DNA of 64,000 nt from Nostoc sp. NIES-4103. GTDB taxonomy: Bacteria; Cyanobacteriota; Cyanobacteriia; Cyanobacteriales; Nostocaceae. A program made the translations under genes and the position numbers. Positions 1 to 7,883 of this stretch are shown piece by piece (the first letter of the stretch is position 1; each line of letters opens with the position of its first letter). The notes beneath the pieces were generated by a model, which was not told where the DNA came from, did no database searches, and worked only from the letters and a program-made list of their open reading frames with translations. The stretch covers positions 1,007,750 through 1,071,749 of the forward strand of contig NZ_AP018288.1 in assembly GCF_002368335.1 (NCBI RefSeq), read 5' to 3'.

Positions 1-71
1 GATGGGGAGATGTGGGGGATGAGGGGACAACAAAAATAACTCCTAACTTTTAACTCCTAACTCATAACTCT
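1..71. repeat. short tandem repeat tract at left window edge
   Basis: G-rich GGGGAT-type units (1-28) are followed by CTAACTC-type heptamers (40-70). Such low-complexity tandem repeats recur between genes throughout this window. No coding potential is seen. Confidence 0.6.
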
Positions 72-1574
72 TCACAACGCCAAGCCAATCCAACGCCAGT
101 ATCCGTAGTAAAAAATCAAGATAAGTACAAGGTGAATCAGTAGCATTACAGAACTTAAGCGCAGTAAATCAGCACCTTTGTAAGTTTCGCCTTCGAGTTC
201 TTGGAACATCAGCAAGGCTTTGGAACTGACGGGAAAGGTAAGACAATAGTCCATACCGACGGTGCTAAGAAATAAAACTGCCGTGGGGTTGAGTTTTAAA
301 CTGCTGGCTAGGTATAGCATTGCAGGTACTAATGCCACAGCCCGCGCCGTATGGGATGTCATGTAAATATGCGATGTGAGGGAAATCAGCGTCAGCACTA
401 GCAAAATTAGTAAGTGTGATTCAGTGTTGACGATACCACTGATGGTAAACAAGCGATCAATGATCCATTGAGCTGCACCCGACTCGATTAATGCTTTTCC
501 TAGGACTAAAGCTGCACCAACGAAAATTACTAAGTTCCATGAAACGGCTTTGAGTCCGTTTTTCCAACTCAATACGCCGATACTAGGTGCTGTCAAAACT
601 AACGACCCTACAACTGTGACGGTGGCTATTTCTAATCCATGCCAGCTTTCTGTTAGCCATAACATCACCATCACTGCCACTATTATCAAAGTCTGCCATT
701 CTGACTTTGATAAAGCTTTGTTGTCAGATGCAGGTAGTTGTAACTGACGTTGTAGGCGATTTTTGTCCAAAAACAACCGCATAATCACCCAGCAAGATGC
801 ATAACTTGCTACAATGCCAAAAGGCATACCGTAGAGTACCCACTGAGCAAAGGATATGTGAACATTAGCAATTTGACTGAGTAAGTCGTTGGCTATTAGG
901 TGGGAACCAGCACCAATCAATGAGCCAATGGTGGATACTAAGATAATTGTGGGCATCAATAAGGCGATCGCGCGGGTAATTTTGGTGTCATTGGCAGCAT
1001 TGGCAAGACTACGAAATACTGGAATTACAACCGCGGCTCTGCCAGAAGTTGAAGGTATAATAAAAGACAATGGAATCAATATTGTTGTCAACAACCACAA
1101 CAAGCTACTGACAGTACGCCCACGACTAACCACAAGCTGAGTTAGTCGTGCTGCTAAACCTGTTTGCTGCACTGCACCACCCAAGATAAAAGCACCAATC
1201 ATCAGCCAAATCACATCTGATGCTAAGGCTTCATAAAGTTTCTCTTGGGAAGTTCCACCTGTTAAGATTAGTAAAATTACTGCTGTTAAAGCTACGTAAG
1301 CAGCGTTAAGGGATGTAGTTGACCACAAAATCACTGCCAAAGCAAAGGCAAATAATGACAAACGCGCTGCTGTGGGCAGGGAAGCAGGCAACAAGACAGC
1401 AACTAATGCAACGGTTGTGAGTGTTAGTGGTAGAATGGCATCTACAACCCAGCGCCATTTCCTTTTTACCTTGGGGGAAGTAGGCAATTGTTTTTGCTCA
1501 AACTTTGCCCAGACACTTTGATTGTGCAAGCTACCCATGCTATTGCTTGGCTTAGTAGCAAGTGCTTTATTCAT
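72..1574 (-). CDS. SLC13/DASS-type anion symporter
   Basis: A 500-residue polytopic inner-membrane protein of the SLC13 (divalent anion:Na+ symporter) family, expected to import dicarboxylates or sulfate with sodium. After a hydrophilic N-terminus (about 1-40) roughly a dozen hydrophobic segments follow. The family's paired SNT-type motifs are visible: IPSTSGRAAVVIP at 173-185 and TFPVSSKALL near 446-455. Length is normal for the family. The ATG is preceded by a strong Shine-Dalgarno (GGAGGAAG directly before ATG on the minus strand), which fixes the start. It has no obvious operon partner; the 3' end lies at the window edge. The substrate cannot be decided from the sequence. Confidence 0.85.
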   Translation of the reverse strand: MNKALATKPSNSMGSLHNQSVWAKFEQKQLPTSPKVKRKWRWVVDAILPLTLTTVALVAVLLPASLPTAARLSLFAFALAVILWSTTSLNAAYVALTAVILLILTGGTSQEKLYEALASDVIWLMIGAFILGGAVQQTGLAARLTQLVVSRGRTVSSLLWLLTTILIPLSFIIPSTSGRAAVVIPVFRSLANAANDTKITRAIALLMPTIILVSTIGSLIGAGSHLIANDLLSQIANVHISFAQWVLYGMPFGIVASYASCWVIMRLFLDKNRLQRQLQLPASDNKALSKSEWQTLIIVAVMVMLWLTESWHGLEIATVTVVGSLVLTAPSIGVLSWKNGLKAVSWNLVIFVGAALVLGKALIESGAAQWIIDRLFTISGIVNTESHLLILLVLTLISLTSHIYMTSHTARAVALVPAMLYLASSLKLNPTAVLFLSTVGMDYCLTFPVSSKALLMFQELEGETYKGADLLRLSSVMLLIHLVLILIFYYGYWRWIGLAL

Positions 1575-1670
1575 CTTCCTCCGATTTCCGAAGCGACACC
1601 CTTAGTGACGCTATTTACTCACTAAGTGTTTCTGCTTAATAATTTAACCCAATCTTCATTTTTTGTTAAG

Positions 1671-1775
1671 TATAGCTGGGGACTGGGGACTGGGTACTGG
1701 GGACTGGGTGAAAAGTCTTTTGGTGTCTAGGTTTTATCATCTGTTGATGTCCTAACACTACTGGCGACGGCTATA
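1671..1775. mobile_element. 105-bp MITE-like element, copy 1 (TATAGCT ends)
   Basis: The element starts TATAGCT and ends GGCTATA, giving short terminal inverted repeats. The left part carries GGGGACT heptamers; the right part includes TTTTATCATCTGTTGATG. A second copy of exactly the same length and about 90% identity lies at 59351-59455. No coding sequence; a non-autonomous element is inferred from ends, fixed length and dispersal. Confidence 0.7.
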
Positions 1776-1912
1776 AAAAAAATCTTCAACTTCCACAGCG
1801 ATCGCATATTTATTGAATCGCGCTTAAAACCCCACCCGCAAGGGGATAGGGATTTAAGCATGGCAAAATCATCTTTTTGGGAATCGGGAATTGGGAATTG
1901 GATTTTATTATT

Positions 1913-2058
1913 AACGTGAGTTCGATGACCTCTCCCTCCCGGCCTCCCTCTCCATTAAGGCGAGGGAGGAGGAACGAAAAAATAAGGGTTCTACTCCCCT
2001 CTCCTACAAGGAGAGGGACTGGGGGAGAGGTTAAAGCAGCACTTGTCGAACTCACGTT
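1913..2058. mobile_element. 146-bp MITE, copy 1 (AACGTGAGTT ends)
   Basis: Terminal inverted repeats AACGTGAGTTCGA and TCGAACTCACGTT bound a G/C-rich core that can fold (CTCTCCCTCC with GGGGGAGAGG). The flanks carry a direct repeat ATTATT (1907-1912 and 2059-2064), consistent with a target duplication. The second copy is at 18533-18679. It lies between the symporter and porin genes and encodes nothing convincing. Confidence 0.75.
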
Positions 2059-2074
2059 ATTATTAGTCATCACA

Positions 2075-2206
2075 TCTCACCCATTCCCCATTCCCCATTA
2101 CCCATCACCCATCACCCATTCCCCATTCCCCATTGCCCCTAATCCCCACTCCCTCCGGTCGTGGGGGCCCCGAGTTCCCCATTCCCCATTCCCATTCCCC
2201 ACAATA
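2075..2206. repeat. CCCATTC-type short tandem repeats
   Basis: A run of CCCATTC/CCCATCA heptamers with one interruption at about 2135-2175. It is typical of heterocystous cyanobacterial tandem repeats. The stretch 1575-2244 between the genes is wholly explained by this tract and two MITE-like elements. Confidence 0.7.
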
Positions 2207-2244
2207 TAATCAGTGTCTAAACGAACTTGATATAAGTCCCCAGT

Positions 2245-3822
2245 TCAAAATCTGAAAGTTGTCCTAATGGTGCCGACGTAGATTGTGTCATTATTGCGAT
2301 TATGTTCTGGGCTAGTAATTACCAACAATCCTGGAGTGATGGCGATATTGTCATCAACTTGGTAGCGGTAAAAGGCTTCTAAATGGATAGTAGTGTTTTC
2401 ATCTTTGTATGCCTGACCTGCAACTTCAAAGACATTGCTTGTAGTTTTGGGTGGTTGACCGATGGCAATTCCTGCAACACTGCCTTGTGTACCCACATCT
2501 GACATCCCTAAAGTTACCGCCCAGTTAAAGATATTCGCGGCTGGTTTGTTTGGCAGGTCGCTTGCTGTAGCATTGGTGTAGCCAACCCAACCGGAAAGTG
2601 CAAGGTGGGGTTGAAGTGCGATGGTTGATTGTAAGCCGAAGGAGTCAGCGTTAATAGCATCGCTTTCGCCATTAAAAGGGTCATTGGCGCGGCGGCTACC
2701 GGTGCCTGTTTCGAGGTTGTTGTAGGAACGAACGTAGGTCAAGCCAATTCCAAGGGTATCGCTAGGTTCAAAAGTTAATTGTGCGATCGCGCCATATGGC
2801 GTTTTACCAAATCCAATTTCTGGATCGCTAGCATCGTTGGCAATATACCCCAAACTCAAGCTGACTCTTTCAGTGAAGTTATAAACTAAACCTAATCCTA
2901 CCCCTTCTCCCTGGCGGTAAATAGGGTTGCGCTGTGCAAACCGCGAGAGGGAACCACCACCACTACCACTAAAAAAGGGATTGAGTGTAGTAGCAACAAA
3001 TTCATCCAAGTCGCCGCCTACCGCCTCCAGATAAACAACTGCTTGGTTTCCCAGAGGAAAGCGGTATTCTAGGACGTTGATTTCCAACTGGTTTTCGTTA
3101 TTGCCTTGAAAGGCTAAACGTGCCATGTCAGTTTTGGCTGCATCATCTATTGCTGGGATATTGATGGCTTGTAAGCGAGTTCTCAGGCGGTCTTTACCAG
3201 TGAAGCTAGTATCCAAATTTAGCCTGACTCGGTTGCCAAAACTTAAATTACTGTCGTTGCGATCGCCATCAACTCCAGCGATCGCAAAAATCACTTCACC
3301 CTGCAATTTAGTAGTTGTAGAAAACTGCTGTTGTGCTGTAGCAGTGTACTGCGCTTCTAGATTATCTGTTCGTCTTGCAAGAGATTGTAGTTCTTGAGCA
3401 AAATGTAATTGCAATTGTTTCAGCGTTTCTAAGTCTTCTCGACTTACTTGGTGCGAATTTCCATTCGCTATTAATTCGTTGATGCGACTGATGATGACGG
3501 ATAGATCTGCCGCTAATTCATAGCGAGTCATGGCTTGGTTGCCTTGAAATCTCATCTGAGGATAATTTGCTACGCTACCATAGCGCTGCACCAACAACTG
3601 GAGAGATTGAACAGCTGACTCGAACGGTTGAATGTCTGCTAAATCAGATACGGCATTAATTTTGGTAAGGGAATTGGCATGATTTATTTCTTGTTCAACA
3701 AAGCGATCAAAAACAACAGAGGTAGTTTCGTGACCAAAAGCCCCATCTGCCATTAAAAGAATGATTGACACGGCAAATAACCTGACAACTTTTAGCCGAG
3801 AATAGGTTTTCATTCGTTCCAA
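2245..3822 (-). CDS. SLH-domain OprB-type porin (iron-uptake porin family)
   Basis: An outer-membrane beta-barrel porin of the cyanobacterial SLH-OprB type; many members are annotated as iron-uptake porins. A signal peptide is visible (basic start, then RLFAVSIILLMADGAFG). An SLH domain follows (about residues 58-112, SDLADIQPFESAVQSL to RYELAADLS), then a short coiled coil (about 115-155), then a beta-rich barrel ending in the aromatic TTFRF expected of an outer-membrane C-terminus. The SLH part should bind peptidoglycan-linked polymer. The TTG at 3822 has an AAGGA about 8 nt upstream; an ATG at 3813 is the alternative start and is too far from that ribosome site. Substrate specificity is not shown by the sequence. 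Confidence 0.88.
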   Translation of the reverse strand: MERMKTYSRLKVVRLFAVSIILLMADGAFGHETTSVVFDRFVEQEINHANSLTKINAVSDLADIQPFESAVQSLQLLVQRYGSVANYPQMRFQGNQAMTRYELAADLSVIISRINELIANGNSHQVSREDLETLKQLQLHFAQELQSLARRTDNLEAQYTATAQQQFSTTTKLQGEVIFAIAGVDGDRNDSNLSFGNRVRLNLDTSFTGKDRLRTRLQAINIPAIDDAAKTDMARLAFQGNNENQLEINVLEYRFPLGNQAVVYLEAVGGDLDEFVATTLNPFFSGSGGGSLSRFAQRNPIYRQGEGVGLGLVYNFTERVSLSLGYIANDASDPEIGFGKTPYGAIAQLTFEPSDTLGIGLTYVRSYNNLETGTGSRRANDPFNGESDAINADSFGLQSTIALQPHLALSGWVGYTNATASDLPNKPAANIFNWAVTLGMSDVGTQGSVAGIAIGQPPKTTSNVFEVAGQAYKDENTTIHLEAFYRYQVDDNIAITPGLLVITSPEHNRNNDTIYVGTIRTTFRF

Positions 3823-4004
3823 ACTTTTTTCCTTCAGTAGCCTTAATAGTTTCGATACAATTGAAAAAATTGTAAAACATGACCACTTAATTACTGAAAA
3901 ATATTTTTGGTTAGGTTGAAATGCTAAAGAGTATTCCTGAACAATAAGGTTGTAGCCACATGAAATTATTTTAACTGCCCAAAATTAGTGAAATTTATAC
4001 TGAT

Positions 4005-5411
4005 TCAAGTCAAGTGCATAAAGACCATTTTTAATAATTCGGCCTGTGTAAAAGGTTTAGTTAAATACCCAGATGCCCCAGCTAATCTCGCTTTTACCTT
4101 GTCTACAATACCCTTGTATCCTGTGACAAAAATAATCGGAGTATTTCTAAACATTGAATTATTACGTACCAGTCTACATAATTCATAGCCATCAATTCCG
4201 GCCATGTTTAGGTCTAGCAAAATTAAGTCTGGTTTGTGCCTAATAATCGACATGACAGCTTTTAATGGATCATCGATAGCAACTACAGTAAAATTCTCAG
4301 TTTCTAAAAAACGACTAATTTCTTTAAGGATTGTGGGACTATCATCAACAGAAACAATTTTATAAACCTTTTTCGGACTGATAGTAGCAGTCGTTACTAT
4401 TTGACGAGGAACATGTATGTTATTAGGTATTGTTAATTCCTGATTATGTTGTCTTGAAAGTGCAGAAATCGGTGGTAGCTCTTGCACATGAGATATATTT
4501 TCTCCAGGAATATCCGCATCAGTTTGGGCAATATCGCTACTGACTTCTACTACTAGTGTGTCACCTAATTCTCTGTTTAGTAATGCTGTTGTAAGTCCAG
4601 GAGAAGATGACATTGCTGCTAAATTCTTGGGTAATTGATCAAAAGGTGGGTCTGGTTCATGCAAGATAATCCCTCCTTTGAGGATGTAAGGGTGTAAACT
4701 TTTAGCCAGTTGAATTTCATCTTGATTGATAATCACAGCAAGATGACGTAGGCTAAAACCTTTCATCCAATTAGTTAGATTTGGCTGGATGTCTGGAAAA
4801 TTTTTGTTGTGAACTTCATTGGAGAATAACAGGTATGGACGCTGATAGGGAGAGGAAATTTGCGGTGATAAAGACTGCCAAAGCTGTATTTGTAACTGAC
4901 AGTAATCGATAACCTTTTCTACATCGAGCCTACAAATCTTTGTAACTTTATGCTGTGAATCAGTTAATTGATAAATACCTGTTTTGATTAACAGAAATGA
5001 TTCCATCACTTCTTTAACCAATTCTTGAATTAAAACTGTGGCTTGTGTAGCATTCAAATGTCCCTGACTAATAAGCCAGTTAATTGCCTGATACTCTGGA
5101 GGCTGACTTCTAAGCTCGCTATACTCTTCTATGAACTGACTTGGTGAGTCAGTTTCAAACATCAAGCGCAATTGCACACGAGTTTCACTAGTTACTCGCT
5201 GAATTTGATGGCTAAGGCGACGCAGATGACGTTCCAGTCTATCAAAAGGTTCTACTGTGTGAGTCGCATAAGTAATTGTTCCCTCTTCTAGGTAAATAGA
5301 CCAGGTAACTTGATTACTCAAAGCTTGCAAACAGGTTGTTTCAGAACAATTAGATAACTGTCTTAATAAACTTTGAGGACGCAGTACCGTGAATGTACCA
5401 AAATTATTCAT
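4005..5411 (-). CDS. PatA-like response regulator (PATAN + REC)
   Basis: A 468-residue cytoplasmic response regulator with a cyanobacterial PATAN/DUF4388-type N-terminal region (about 1-250) and a C-terminal receiver domain (about 350-468). In the receiver the acidic pair D356/D357, phospho-acceptor D400 (LLDLNMAGIDGYEL), T430 and K452 (TKPF) are all present, so phosphorylation is plausible. No output DNA-binding domain is seen. Family members include PatA (heterocyst pattern control) and PixG/PilG-like regulators (phototaxis, pili). No kinase or CheW/CheA partner is adjacent, so which role applies is open. The linker at about 270-345 is low-complexity and poorly conserved-looking. The start ATG has no strong ribosome site. 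Confidence 0.85.
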   Translation of the reverse strand: MNNFGTFTVLRPQSLLRQLSNCSETTCLQALSNQVTWSIYLEEGTITYATHTVEPFDRLERHLRRLSHQIQRVTSETRVQLRLMFETDSPSQFIEEYSELRSQPPEYQAINWLISQGHLNATQATVLIQELVKEVMESFLLIKTGIYQLTDSQHKVTKICRLDVEKVIDYCQLQIQLWQSLSPQISSPYQRPYLLFSNEVHNKNFPDIQPNLTNWMKGFSLRHLAVIINQDEIQLAKSLHPYILKGGIILHEPDPPFDQLPKNLAAMSSSPGLTTALLNRELGDTLVVEVSSDIAQTDADIPGENISHVQELPPISALSRQHNQELTIPNNIHVPRQIVTTATISPKKVYKIVSVDDSPTILKEISRFLETENFTVVAIDDPLKAVMSIIRHKPDLILLDLNMAGIDGYELCRLVRNNSMFRNTPIIFVTGYKGIVDKVKARLAGASGYLTKPFTQAELLKMVFMHLT

Positions 5412-6294
5412 GTTGTGCAGTCGTTTTGAAAAACTTTACAAAGGATAGCTATGACCATGCGGTATTTTATTAGTTGTAATTTTTCTCTATCTAATAAATA
5501 TTTTTTGATTAAATAATATGTAAATATATTAAAAGCTATGACAATTACACCCTGAGTAGCCATCTTGAACTGCATACACCAGAAGCAAGGAAAGTTTACT
5601 TTCCAGACTCATTGATTGTTACTTAGCAACGCCACTTGAGCGGGAGTAACGTGAAACCCCAAAACCCTTTGGGTGAAGCTCGTTCCTCGTGCTTCGCTGC
5701 TGCGCTAACAACGGTAACAGCTTCTGTTGGGGGCTACCGACGTTCCTACGTCGAAGATCGCTACGCTAACACCGCAGTGGCTCTACGATAGCGGGTTCGC
5801 CGTTTGGCGTTTTCAAACAGTAGCTACACCAAGCGTCTACAGCACTCAGCAATCAGCAGTTTCAAATCAGTTCGTTACATTTTGCACGACCATTAAGGAC
5901 AAATTTCTTATAGGCTAGTTTAGCCCTTAGTTCTTAACATCAGGCAGTTAAAGTTTTCATGTAGATCAGGTCAACTTTGTTTAATTTGTTTTATATAAAA
6001 AATAAATTTTCTACATGGAATCTTTAAAGTATTATGTAAGTGAATCTGCGTATTATTTAATATATTCTGTGTTTCATCTATATATAGGTTAGTAGATTTA
6101 CTCACCGAAATGATCTGACAGTTGAGAAATTCCCTTTCGATTAGACCATGCCCAAGACTTTCTTAAAAATTGTAAAAAACTTGCAAAGAATAATCATTTT
6201 AATAAAGATTCAATTAGCTCAAACTAAACATCTACCTTTAGTTTATTAAGCTCCGGAATTAAACTATATACTTTGAAAAAAGGAAAATAAAGCT
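5412..6294. other. 883-bp intergenic region with mosaic repeat
   Basis: No gene is supported here. Positions about 5636-5815 carry a mosaic of small palindromes (for example GACGTTCCTACGTC) and the phrase TTCTGTTGGGGGCTACC. Related blocks occur at about 52090-52350. The remaining sequence is AT-rich and presumably contains divergent promoters for the response regulator and the VWA gene, but no box is convincing. Confidence 0.5.
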
Positions 6295-6996
6295 TTGGAC
6301 TACAACATAACACAAAAAGTTATGCACGATACCTTAAGACTTGATGAAGTAGTGGAGTTTGCTGAGAATCCAGAACCCCGTTGTCCTTGTGTCTTACTAC
6401 TAGACACATCTGGCTCGATGCAAGGAGAGCCGATAGAAGCTTTAAATCAAGGTTTGCTAAGTTTAAAGGATGAATTAATTAAGAATTCCTTAGCAGCCAG
6501 ACGGGTGGAGGTGGCGATCGTCACGTTTGATAGTCATGTCAATGTCGTGCAAGATTTCGTGACCGCGGATCAATTCAATCCGCCAATCCTGACAGCCCAG
6601 GGTTTAACGACTATGGGTATGGGAATTCATAAAGCCTTGGATATGGTTCAAGAGCGCAAATCCCTGTATCGTGCCAATGGTATTGCTTACTATCGTCCTT
6701 GGGTATTCATGATTACTGATGGAGAACCGCAAGGAGAACTAGAGCAAGTGATAGAGCAAGCAACACAGCGTTTGCAAGGAGATGAGGCGAGTAAGCGCGT
6801 GGCTTTTTTCTCAGTGGGTGTAGAAAATGCTAACATGGCGCGTCTCAATCAAATAGCTGTGCGTACACCTTTAAAACTAAAAGGACTGAACTTTGTTGAG
6901 ATGTTTGTTTGGTTATCGGCTAGTATGTCAGCGGTTTCGCATTCGCAAGTAGATGAACAGGTAGCATTACCACCTATTGGCTGGGGATCTATCTAA
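6295..6996 (+). CDS. TerY-like von Willebrand factor A protein
   Basis: A 233-residue single-domain VWA protein. The metal-ion adhesion site is intact: DTSGS at residues 37-41, T105/T106 and D142 in MITDGEP. It resembles TerY, whose family is found with a PP2C phosphatase and a kinase in TerY-P triads linked to stress phospho-signalling; the same three genes follow here. The start is taken as TTG at 6295 because AAGGA lies about 10 nt upstream; an ATG at 6322 lacks a ribosome site. The stop codon touches the next gene's ATG, so the two are very likely co-transcribed and translationally coupled. The ligand or target is unknown. Confidence 0.85.
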   Translation: MDYNITQKVMHDTLRLDEVVEFAENPEPRCPCVLLLDTSGSMQGEPIEALNQGLLSLKDELIKNSLAARRVEVAIVTFDSHVNVVQDFVTADQFNPPILTAQGLTTMGMGIHKALDMVQERKSLYRANGIAYYRPWVFMITDGEPQGELEQVIEQATQRLQGDEASKRVAFFSVGVENANMARLNQIAVRTPLKLKGLNFVEMFVWLSASMSAVSHSQVDEQVALPPIGWGSI

Positions 6997-7827
6997 ATGC
7001 GATCGCGGCCTCAAACTTACACAGCTAGCTGTCAGAAAAAATCTATGAAAACCTCAAAACAGATTTCTCATTGGCAAGTAGTCGCCGCATCTGTGTGTGG
7101 CACAAGCCACATTAGAAACAAGCAGCTGTGTCAGGATGCCCACCACTGGCAGGTATTACCTGGGAATGTGTTAGTGGCCGCAGCCGCTGATGGTGCCGGT
7201 TCTGCCAGTCAGGGGAAAGTGGGAGCAATGGTGGCTGTGGAAGCGGCGATCGAAAATTTATCAATGCAACAAATCACCAAACACTCCCTAACTGATGATG
7301 CAATTGTGCGATCGCTATTACACTCTGCCTTATTAGCTGCCAAAACAGCGGTTGAAGATGAAGCAGCAGCTTGCAAAAAACAGCCTCAAGACTTAGCCAC
7401 GACTTTAATTGTTGTGATCGCTACACCAGAAATAGTAGCAGCAGCCCAGATTGGTGATGGTTTAGCAGTAGCAAAGGATCAGACGGGCAATTTACTTGCA
7501 CTGACCATGCCCGATAATGGCGAATATATCAATGAAACAACATTTCTGACTTCAGCAGATGCCATAGATCTAGCCCAGATGAGATTGTGGCGTGAAGCAA
7601 TAGTCAATGTTGCTGTTCTGACTGATGGACTACAATTGCTGGCTTTAAATATGGTTGCTCGGGAACCTCACAAACCGTTCTTTTTTCCCTTATTTGATTT
7701 TGTCGAGAGTGCAGACGACAAGACAGTGGCAAAAGATCAGTTGGTGAAGTTTTTGGGTTCTGAGCGAATTACTCAGCGTACTGATGATGATTTAACCCTA
7801 ATTATTGCAGCCTTCAACAACATATGA
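6997..7827 (+). CDS. PP2C-type serine/threonine phosphatase
   Basis: A 276-residue PPM/PP2C phosphatase. Metal-binding motifs are visible: QD at 46-47, DGAGSASQG from residue 65, then IGDGLAV, LTDGLQ and the C-terminal DDDLTLIIA. It should remove phosphate from Ser/Thr of targets of the neighbouring kinase or from the kinase itself. The ATG follows the VWA stop codon with zero spacing; another ATG at 7045 would remove 16 poorly conserved-looking residues and cannot be excluded. The first codons include a HIP1-type GCGATCGC. Middle gene of a three-gene unit. Confidence 0.87.
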   Translation: MRSRPQTYTASCQKKSMKTSKQISHWQVVAASVCGTSHIRNKQLCQDAHHWQVLPGNVLVAAAADGAGSASQGKVGAMVAVEAAIENLSMQQITKHSLTDDAIVRSLLHSALLAAKTAVEDEAAACKKQPQDLATTLIVVIATPEIVAAAQIGDGLAVAKDQTGNLLALTMPDNGEYINETTFLTSADAIDLAQMRLWREAIVNVAVLTDGLQLLALNMVAREPHKPFFFPLFDFVESADDKTVAKDQLVKFLGSERITQRTDDDLTLIIAAFNNI

Positions 7828-7883
7828 ACCAGGATTATCCAATTCCAGTGTTTTAAATAACCTCCGTTAACTGTGATTCTATC

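Noticed and set aside
889..1140. 83-codon plus-strand frame inside the symporter gene
   Set aside because: It is antisense to a clearly conserved membrane protein and has no ribosome site or family feature.
1810..2209. Overlapping frames of 87 and 110 codons on both strands
   Set aside because: They translate the MITE and CCCATTC tandem repeats; the peptides are repetitive (SPFPIPHYPSP) and not protein-like.
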